Source of the DNA: an uncultured Mucispirillum sp.
GTDB lineage: Bacteria; Chrysiogenota; Deferribacteres; Deferribacterales; Mucispirillaceae
Assembly: GCA_945929285.1 (NCBI GenBank)
Contig: CAMEOC010000068.1
Span: forward strand, 1-6,150
Length of the DNA: 6,150 nucleotides
Direction of reading: 5' to 3'
In this document: positions 5,388 to 6,150 of the stretch, one piece after another
Layout: each line of letters opens with the position of its first letter
How positions within the stretch are numbered: the stretch's first letter is position 1
Position numbers and translations under genes: made by a program
The notes under the pieces: model-generated
What the model was told of the DNA's origin: nothing
Database searches by the model: none
The model's input: only the letters and a program-made list of their open reading frames with translations

Positions 5388-6150
5388 ATGTCTTTACAAG
5401 ATTTTGCTGCAAATAATATTGTTGTGTTTGATGGTGCAATGGGAACATCTATTCAAAAAGTAGAAATATGTGATGAAATATGGCAGGGGAAAAACGGCTG
5501 TAATGAATTTTTATGTCTTGCTGCCCCTGATATAATTTATAATATACATAAAGCATATTTTGATGCTGGGGCTAATGTGGCAGTTACAAATACATTTGGT
5601 GCCATATCTTCAGTATTAGCAGAATATGGTTTAGCAGATAAAGTGGTGGAAATAAATAAAGCAGCTGTGGATATTGCACGCCGAGCTGCTAATGGTAAAG
5701 AAAATACATTTATATCATTATCTATGGGCCCTGGCACAAAACTGGCAAGCTTAGGGCACACAACTTATGAAGAACTTTACAACCAGTATTTAGAACAGGC
5801 AGAATGTGTAGATGTTGATTTATATAATATAGAAACAGCACAAGATATTTTACAGTTAAAAGCAGCTGTTAATGCCTGCAAGGAAGCAAATAGAAGAAAA
5901 AATACTCATACTCCAATACTTGTTTCTTTTACAGTGGAAAATAACTATACCCTTTTAACAGGCTCAGATATTTCTGCTGTGGCTGCTGTTATGAAAGGTA
6001 TGCCTGTATTTGCTTTAGGGCTAAACTGTGCCATGGGGCCTGATATGATGGAGCCTGCTATTGCTTCCCTTTCAAAAATATGGCAGGGTAAAATATATAT
6101 TTCTCCTAATGCTGGTATGCCTGAAACTGTTGAAGGTAAAACAGTTTACC
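5388..6150 (+). CDS. metH: Methionine synthase, homocysteine S-methyltransferase domain (N-terminal 254 residues, truncated by the window edge)
   Basis: The visible part is the zinc-dependent homocysteine-binding barrel of cobalamin-dependent methionine synthase, which methylates homocysteine to methionine in the cytoplasm. Recognisable motifs are FDGAMGT (14-20), GANVAVTNTFGA (61-72), LSMGPGTKLASLG (111-123), YNIETAQD (146-153) and GLNCAMGP (211-218). C214 corresponds to the first zinc-ligand cysteine (C247 in E. coli MetH); the Cys-Cys pair that completes the site lies beyond the window. ATG at 5388 follows GAGGT (5376-5380) with a 7-nt spacer. The gene diverges from the membrane-protein cluster. 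Whether the protein continues into pterin, cobalamin and activation domains, is a split MetH, or is fused to a methylenetetrahydrofolate reductase cannot be seen, so the symbol is given for the most likely case. Confidence 0.85.
   Translation, partial: MSLQDFAANNIVVFDGAMGTSIQKVEICDEIWQGKNGCNEFLCLAAPDIIYNIHKAYFDAGANVAVTNTFGAISSVLAEYGLADKVVEINKAAVDIARRAANGKENTFISLSMGPGTKLASLGHTTYEELYNQYLEQAECVDVDLYNIETAQDILQLKAAVNACKEANRRKNTHTPILVSFTVENNYTLLTGSDISAVAAVMKGMPVFALGLNCAMGPDMMEPAIASLSKIWQGKIYISPNAGMPETVEGKTVY

Noticed and set aside
5537..5761. Minus-strand 74-codon frame opposite metH
   Set aside because: It is antisense to conserved MetH motifs (NTFGA, GPGTKLASLG) and is a shadow.

Overview
This is an AT-rich window from a bacterial chromosome with short intergenic gaps, SD-type ribosome binding sites and sigma-70-like promoters close to consensus (TTGACA/TATAAT). 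No phage, transposon, CRISPR or tRNA/rRNA signal is visible. Base composition and the style of the cysteinyl-tRNA synthetase would fit a low-GC Gram-negative lineage (a Deferribacterota/Mucispirillum-like genome is one guess), but the window alone cannot settle the taxonomy.

Layout, left to right. (1) Bases 1-811, minus strand: the N-terminal 270 residues of anthranilate synthase component I (TrpE), running off the left edge. (2) Bases 812-1016, minus strand: the regulatory leader of the trp operon. It holds a consensus promoter, a 30-codon leader peptide with Trp codons at 21, 25 and 26 (trpL-like), a GC-rich hairpin overlapping the last Trp codon, a U-rich tract, and a second small hairpin next to the trpE Shine-Dalgarno. 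This is the most informative part of the window. (3) Bases 1078-1144: an imperfect long inverted repeat just after cysS and an adjacent short palindromic sequence that looks like an intergenic repeat. (4) Bases 1154-5259, minus strand: a tight three-gene cluster. Transcription order is a 616-residue polytopic membrane protein of unknown function, an Opp/Dpp-type ABC ATPase (4-nt gap), and cysS (22-nt gap). (5) Bases 5260-5387: a 128-bp divergent regulatory region in which one self-complementary TTGCAA may serve as the -35 element of promoters firing in both directions. (6) Bases 5388-6150, plus strand: the N-terminal 254 residues of a MetH-type homocysteine S-methyltransferase, running off the right edge.

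How the genes work together. The trp unit appears to be controlled twice: by leader-peptide attenuation (Trp codons in trpL) and by feedback inhibition (both visible halves of the Trp-binding pocket in TrpE are intact). The cysS cluster and metH diverge from a shared control region, which would couple Cys-tRNA charging and an unknown membrane function to methionine synthesis. That coupling is inference. The strongest candidates for something undescribed are the compact, apparently leaderless trp attenuator and the pairing of an unknown many-helix membrane protein with a lone Opp/Dpp-type ATPase.
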